A stretch of DNA of 64,000 bases, taken from positions 2,850 to 66,849 of the forward strand of contig JADIIX010000101.1 of the NCBI GenBank assembly GCA_027604505.1. Direction: 5' to 3'. The notes under the pieces were generated by a model. That model was given only the letters and a program-made list of their open reading frames with translations. It searched no databases and was not told the origin of the DNA. Shown here one piece after another: positions 57,891 through 64,000 of this stretch (within the stretch, counting starts at the first letter, position 1; the number at the start of each line of letters is the position of its first letter). Made by a program: the position numbers and the translations under genes. The stretch is from Gonapodya sp. JEL0774 (Eukaryota; Monoblepharomycota; Monoblepharidomycetes; Monoblepharidales; Gonapodyaceae).

Positions 57891-60800
57891 CTACTTTTCC
57901 CCACTCCCAGACCCTGGTCCCCTCAACAGGCCCAATAAGTCTCCCGAAATAGTTTGAGCCTTCCTCGTATCCTCACTTGCTGTCTGTGTGTACCCTCCCT
58001 CTAAGCCACTCGGGCTGCTCGGGCTGTTAAACTTCCCGAACCCGTTCCCACTCTTACTACCCACGGCACCTCCACTCAGCAGATCCTGGAGTAGCGTAGC
58101 GCCGGCATCGGTGGAGGTCTGCGCAGATCCAATGGCTGGGGTAGCACCTGTGGCGGCTCGCTCCAATACCTCGCTGCGCGACTGTCTGTTTCCAATACCA
58201 GACGCACCGGACCCAAACAATGCTAGGACGTTTGGAGAATGCGTTCTCGGGGTCGCGCCAACCCCAAAAGAAGTCTGAGCTGTCCCCGCGGCACCTAACC
58301 CGAACATACCCTCCAGAGCTCCAGGCTTTGGCGCCGTCCCCCTTCCCAGAACCGGAAAACCTGCAGATACCGATCCGGTTCCGATTGAAACTCCCCCTGT
58401 TTTGGAGTTGGACGCGTCCTTCTTGGAAAAAAGGTCCAACAAGGCGGCCCCGCCAGTTGCGGGCCTGGTCAGACGCTGTTGAGACTGAATCGGCTGCGGT
58501 TGCTCTGACAATGGTCCCACGAACGGTGGTGAAGTTAGATCAGCTGTGGGAGTAGGTGTGGGGTGGCGCGAACCGAGCAGTGCAAGTGGTGACATTGGTG
58601 GATTTGGTGGGAGATGTGGTTGCACCGTTGGCGTGGTCCCCACGTCCGGACTTCTGCTCTTCTTCTGTGCATTTAATAGCATTGCCATGAGTGGGGTCGG
58701 AGAGGGTGCGGGTGCCAGTTCTGGTGTATGTTTCAATGTTTGCAATGTTTGGGACATCGAGGTGGCATGTGGCGACCCCATCGAAATCATGGGCTGCGAG
58801 GACAATGCCGTTGCTACTTGTGTCGTTGTGACTGGACTCGCGTTCGGAGATGGACGTTGATCCGTTGTCTTCACATCTTGTTCGGGTTCACCGACATCAC
58901 TCGATCGCTGGATTAACGGCGAGGACACTGGGCCCCCGGTTGCCTCGGACTCAACTGTATGCCTCACATCTTTTTGCTCATCCAATGCATCGATCACCAC
59001 TTCCCCATAATCAGTCATAGTAGTGTCGGTTTCCACGCGCTGTTCCTCATTTATTTCCTGTCCCTCAGCATTCACGTTTTCAACCTCAAGAGTCGCTTCG
59101 TCTGCTCGATGTCCATCATGCGCAGATTCCGTCAATACCACTGATGCCTGATCCGTGCCATCATCTGGTCCAGCTACTGCAAAGCGATCCAACAACACCA
59201 CATGGTCAGCATCAATTTCTACGGCAAGGGAGCTGGCAACCACGCTGGCATCATCGGGAAACCGCATGGCCTCTCCTTCTCTTTCCGCTTCTGCTTCATC
59301 CGCAGTAGCGTCACTACCTTGCTGTATCTCATCGTCTTCCACACCGGCAACCAACTTTTCCACTTCCGTCATTCCATCAACTGCACTCGTTGCCGCGTGC
59401 GCAGTTTCCCCCGCATCCAAGTCAGCCTCCACTGGTTGTACTAACTCCCCTGCAAACATGATCAAAGGCTCTCCGTCGTCCTGGGCACCAATTTCTTCAG
59501 TTGTTTCCTTTTGGAGAGTATGCTCAACAACATCCTCAGCAGGCCATAACGGTTCGGGCATCACTACGTCACCGTCATAACTCCCTTTGACCAGCGGGGT
59601 AAGTGAGTTTGAAGCAACAGGCACTTCTTCGGCATCCGCAAAGTTGTCCTCGACGGGCTGAGATTCAGTCGCGGGGTTCATCTCACTACTGGGTCCCCGC
59701 ATCAACAAACCCAACAGATCCTGTCTCATACCATCTCGTTCCTCCCCCACCGCTTTCAACACAGCCCGTCCCTTCCCCTTGCCAGTACTGGTACCACCGC
59801 TGCCGAAAGCGGATAGAAACGGTACAAGCGGGGGAGCGGGTGGTGCGGTGATCGCGGCGCGAGGACCTAGGAGGGCCGTCAAAACAGACTCGGCAGCAGC
59901 GGAAGTGGGATGCCGAGGTTTGTGCTTGACTGCTGGAGCGGTTGGTGGGGCCTTGGTGACAGGGTTGGACGGTGCTAGAGAGTCACTGTTAAGTTTTTGG
60001 CCCGCAGATGCTATGGCTGGTGACGGTTGGTGCTCGACAAAATCATAAGGCACAAGTGCGCGACGAAGGTGTGGGTGACGTGCTGCACGGGGTTGGAGTG
60101 GCATCTTTCGGACATCGGTGGCAGGTGACAATCGCACAGGACGAGCGGGACTAGTCGCGTACGAGAAATCATCCGGGGTTTTCACCTCCCTCGAGCTACG
60201 TTCATCAGTCGTCCCGACATTCTCATTTTGTGTTGGTCGCAATGCTGAGCTAGATTCGACCTCAACCTTCGCAGCCGCTCGGAGCATCGCCAATAGATCT
60301 TTGGCTCTGTCGCGTTCTCCGTGGTCGGCACCTTTGGGCTCTGAAGGCCGCTCTTGTGCTGCAGCCGATGACTTTGAATTTGTACCGTTTCCGAGCCCCA
60401 ACATTGCCATTAAGCGCTTTCCCGCGGCATCGGCATCAACAGCCGTGGCTGTCGGTGTGGCGTAGGAGGGCTGAATGATATTCGATTGACCGCCCGATGC
60501 CACATTTGAAACATGTGTTGTGTGCATATGCTTAGGAGCTGTCGGTTGTGGTAGATTTGAAGATCCGGTGCTGATACCAAGTCTTGCTTTAAGTGCTGCC
60601 AGTGAGTCAATAGGAATCAGGGAGGGAACGGGAACTGGAGCGTTGGACGCATCGCCGAAAACAGTCGACGATGAGTGGTGCTGAGCCAAAACTCCCTGGA
60701 CAGATACATCTACCGGCTCCTCGGCAGGCACTGATGACGGGCGCTTGATCTTCTCGCGTGTTGCGCTTGCGCTTGTCCTCGACTTGCCGTCGTGCAAATC

Positions 60801-62149
60801 TCTCGCTGCTGCCACTTTGCCCTTGCTGGGCTTTCCCTCGGCCGACCCCCTGCTGACTGCACCGCTCGATCTGGCTGGTGATACAGATGCTTTCCGGGCT
60901 GCAACAGCAGCAGCGATTCTGTTGGCCACGGGAGCTCTCGGAAGGTCAGAATCGTCCTCTGAGGGTTGGGTAGAAGCGACTGGGGCGACGTTACGGCGTG
61001 CGGGACGACGCCGGGTGGTGGCATTGGGAGCAACACTGCCTCGCTCTGTTCTCTCGTCATCACTGGCTGATCCTGGGGTCTCTGCGCCCGGTGCAGCTGG
61101 ATGTCGGTATGCCGGCGGTTGTAAGTGTGAATGAACGTGCCGGGTTGGGCTGACCGCGTGTGCACCGTGCCGTCTCCCAGACTCTCCCCTAACCGCTTGC
61201 TTCCGAGCTACCCACTGCTTAACATGCTTGACGAAGGGGGCCACCAGGAAGAAGTCCTTGCGACGGGTGCTAGCGGTATCAGAAGAAATATCGCCCCGAG
61301 AAGGAATGCTTGATTGCTCGGAAGAGGTGCTTGTCGGCAACGAAAACAGTCGATGCCAGGAAATGGCCTAATGATGAGAAATAGCAAGAGTAAACACGGG
61401 CACGATATCAGTCGTCATCTGAAGCATAGCGTCACTACAAATCTCTCTCGTGGGACTCACACTTATCTCCCCCTTCGTTAGCGGTGCAAATTGACAGTCC
61501 TCGGGTACTCCGACAACAATGTACAGCCTGACACGTTGCTCCCGTACAGTTAACTCAACGAAGTCCTCCTCTCTGAGCAAACGGGAGCAATCGAATCCCG
61601 TCTCCTCGTTGACTTCGCGGATCGCACATTCAGACGTGCTCTCAGACTTGTTTATTTTTCCTTTGGGAAAGCCCCAAGAGCGGCTTTTACCGGCTCCACG
61701 AACAAGCAGGACCTTGTCCATAGTCGAATTCAAAAGGACGGCACCGCATACCGGCACCCGTATCTTGTACTCGATCCAGTCCTTGTATGCGCTTTCGTGA
61801 GTGTGTGCCCATTGCCGCAGCAGAGGATGGTGGTTGAAGAGTCTCGCTGAGAAAATCTTGAGTGAAAATTGAGGTGCCTGGGCAGACAGAGGCCGTACGA
61901 TGTCTTCGTAGTACCAGAATGCGAGTTCAATTTGGAAGAGAATGCGTTCGACAGTCGCCAATTCTTCTTCGGGGACGTTGATGATGAATCGCCTGGTGAA
62001 CATGGTCGCGTTCAACTCTGTTGGACAGGAGCACCTCGCCCAACACGTCCCCCAGCCAGCCGAGCAGGAGCTCGCGGGACTTACGCTGCCAAATCATCGA
62101 GCGTTTCTTGTAATGTCAACGCCTGGAAGGGCGTCGCAACTTCTCGCAT
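57891..62149 (-). CDS. DCP2: mRNA-decapping enzyme Dcp2 with very long C-terminal tail
   Basis: Removes the 5' m7G cap of mRNAs in the 5'-3' decay pathway (P-bodies). Three exons (62149-62085, 61992-61461, 61367-57891) encode 1357 residues. Exon 1 gives 'QETLDDLAA', which splices to 'RFIINVPEEELATVERILF', the canonical Dcp2 start (DDLxxRFIINVPxEE); box A helix follows. The Nudix box 'GKINKSESTSECAIREVNEE' plus TGF fits G-x5-E-x7-RE-U-x-EE-x-G-U, and box B contains 'WHRLFSLPTSTS' and 'FFLVAPFVKHVKQW'. The remaining ~1100 residues, all in the last exon, are disordered and Ser/Pro/Ala-rich with about thirteen short leucine-rich motifs (LLGLLRG, LLAMLRAA, LMAMLGLG, LLDLFSKK). The start at 62149 is 350 bp from the divergent glutamine amidotransferase gene. 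Confidence 0.93.
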
Positions 62150-62498
62150 TTTGAGTGATTGTAAGAGTGTCGTGGTCATACATGGCACAACGAGCTTTCC
62201 TGGAGTTCACAACAGACACCCATACCGTATGAATAGCTCGCCCCGGAAGCGCTCCTTTCAAAGTTGCCTCCTCCCATTGCGCTCATGGAATGTATTTCTA
62301 CCTATAGAAGTAACATCTGTTCAGAAAGGACATGTATCACACGTCGCACACCATGAGAGCATGTTAGCTAGGGCATATCCCTCATGGGAATTCGCTCGGC
62401 GTTCGTGCATTTACCATTTACAGTATACCAACAATTTGGGACAACATTTGTTGGGATCCTCGCGAGGGTTGATCCTGCGCGTGCAACCCCTGCCCACG

Positions 62499-63835
62499 AT
62501 GACATCTGCTCGGACCGCAGACCATACCAGGGTGGACTCCGGAGTCGATGTCTCAGATGTCACTCGCCGGATCCGTATCGGGCTTCTTGTGGCAGATTAT
62601 TTCGATTCGCAGGACTCACCGGACTGGCTGAAAAGTTTTGTCCTAAAGTGGGGAAACCTCGACACATGGTGAGCCCATGCGTGTCAGTCTGAATGGAACT
62701 ATCAATTCATTATGGTCAGTTCCTGAGGATCAATGCTCTCTGCATGTTTTCAGGTGTCACGACTTCTTTTGCGTCAATGTTTTGAACACATATTACAATA
62801 CCACACCAACATCCAAAATCGAGGTCTCAGTGGTGCATTATGATTGCTGGACGCAGCAACTTCCCTCTGAAATGGAACTCCGAAGGCTCGACTGTTGTAT
62901 TATCACGGGATCGCGTAAGTTCGCAACCGGACGTGAGTCGACTTTTCACCGGATTGCCCAAAGTTTACGAAATGATTTTGCGTAGGAAACGCAGCTTTTG
63001 AGACTCTCCCATGGATTTTGGCACTGAAAGAATGGATCCGGGACAATTACAAAAGGACAAAGCTGCTTGGCCTCTGCTTCGGGTGGGTATGGACCTCAAA
63101 ATCTTGCAATATAACTCAAAGTGCCATGTTTAACAACTCTTTTATGTCTATGGACTGCTCAGTCACCAAATCATAAGTCTCGCTCTCGGCGGCACCGTCG
63201 TTGTCAATCCGCGGGGCATTGAAGAGGGGACAGCTGTGGTAAAATTATCTCCTGCTTTCCAGCAAATCTTCAAGACTAATAAGAAAAGTATGCGACTGTG
63301 CGTTGGTCATACGGATATTGTGAACACTCCTGTGGCTGGAGCGGAAGTGCTCGGGTCTACTGATATGTGCGACCACCAAGGGATGGTCTTCGGCGACACC
63401 GTCCTGACACTTCAGGTGAGATTAGCGAAGGGCGCTCATTTTCACCTGTTGAAAAGTGATGAAATGTGATGAAATGTGACCCATGCCGCGCGGTTCGCAG
63501 ACCCACCCCGAATTCAGGACGCCATTCTACGCCGACTATAACAATGAAAGATGGGCGAACCAAGTCAAGAACAAGCATAAGTATACGGTGGAAGAACTAG
63601 CCAATCTGGAGTCCATCCACCGCACGTTCCGGGAAGATCTACTGGACGCTGATGTAAAAGGATTGGATGATATGTGAGTATTTAAACCGTGGAGTTGCAC
63701 GTGTGTAATAGGAATGCTTTTTACACATCAATGCACTGGATACCTAGGTGGATTGGGGCGAAGATACTCGGCTGGATAATGGGAAACATTGAGTCTGATG
63801 AAGAGTTGGAGATGCGGCGGGTGTGGTCTCTATGA
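62499..63835 (+). CDS. Class I glutamine amidotransferase-like protein
   Basis: Six exons (62499-62668, 62754-62914, 62986-63082, 63163-63415, 63501-63673, 63748-63835) make 313 residues. The single domain carries the class I triad: nucleophile Cys in 'KLLGLCFGHQ' (spliced across intron 3), and His plus Glu in 'THPEF' at the start of exon 5. 'LDCCIITGSRNAAFETLPW' precedes the active site as in the family. It resembles the fungal stand-alone GATase group (yeast YLR126C type) rather than a synthase subunit; the amide acceptor is unknown. The C-terminus has an extra helix and an acidic tail ('WIMGNIESDEELEMR'). All introns are GT-AG. Confidence 0.87.
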
Positions 63836-64000
63836 AATGAAAATAAGTTCGTCGATCGTTAAAGCAATTTGACTTTTTCCCGCGTAACAGTTTTGTTCAA
63901 TAATGTAAACATGTTTTGTTGTGTTTGCCGTGTGGTGTTTCGTGTGCAACCAGCAATAATCGCTGTTTGCAGAAAGTTTCTAGAACTTTGAAACCCACTG

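Noticed and set aside
1-64000. CRISPR arrays, insertion sequences, prophage or bacterial operons
   Set aside because: None seen: genes are intron-bearing and monocistronic, and no direct-repeat arrays, transposase domains or terminal inverted repeats were noticed.
1-64000. In-frame UGA selenoprotein candidates near PSTK
   Set aside because: I looked for genes with a conserved Cys position replaced by TGA and continuing homology; none of the identified genes shows this.

Overview
This is a spliceosomal, gene-dense eukaryotic window that looks like an early-diverging fungus, with a chytrid-type lineage the best guess. Short GT-AG introns (mostly 60-110 bp) interrupt nearly every gene. The content mixes fungal hallmarks (a Zn2Cys6 factor, an SH3-SAM-PH Boi-type protein, a bZIP factor, an Ups/PRELI protein) with genes usually lost from Dikarya: seryl-tRNA(Sec) kinase PSTK, HEATR6, LST2, an RNF34-like FYVE/RING ligase and a plant-type CYTH protein. 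The species assignment is inference. I rebuilt exon structures by hand from splice consensus, reading phase and family conservation.

Layout. 0-1.4 kb: MZT1 with a long extension. 3.5-9.2 kb: two tail-to-tail amino acid permease paralogs with a decayed third 3' end between them. 9.9-11.4 kb (-): PSTK. 11.9-13.8 kb: MCT-type MFS transporter. 14.5-17.3 kb: LST2-domain protein. 17.6-20.4 kb (-): Boi-like scaffold, divergent from HEATR6 (20.5-24.4 kb). 24.5-26.3 kb (-): RNF34-like ligase with two microexons. 26.6-27.4 kb (-): bZIP. 27.8-28.9 kb (-): degenerate CYTH protein. 29.9-30.8 kb: PRELI/Ups2-like. 31.3-34.4 kb: NIPA Mg transporter. 35.5-37.9 kb: UMP-CMP kinase with membrane segments. 38.5-39.7 kb: PD-(D/E)XK protein with a Crinkler-like header. 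41.7-43.9 kb: La protein. 44.7-45.9 kb: acidic low-complexity protein. 46.3-47.9 kb (-): Zn2Cys6 factor, divergent from mevalonate kinase (48.1-50.2 kb, with an assembly gap in an intron). 50.5-52.8 kb (-): indoleamine 2,3-dioxygenase. 53.7-55.0 kb: TauD dioxygenase followed by a decayed copy. 57.9-62.1 kb (-): DCP2 with a very long tail, divergent from a class I glutamine amidotransferase (62.5-63.8 kb).

Most genes are housekeeping and unrelated to each other. The themes are mRNA metabolism (La, DCP2), lipid and sterol metabolism (mevalonate kinase, PRELI), membrane transport, and endosomal/ubiquitin signalling. The most notable signal is a complete PSTK gene, which implies that this fungus may make selenocysteine. 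Next come the two zinc-ligand microexons in the RNF34-like gene and the putative Crinkler-type nuclease.
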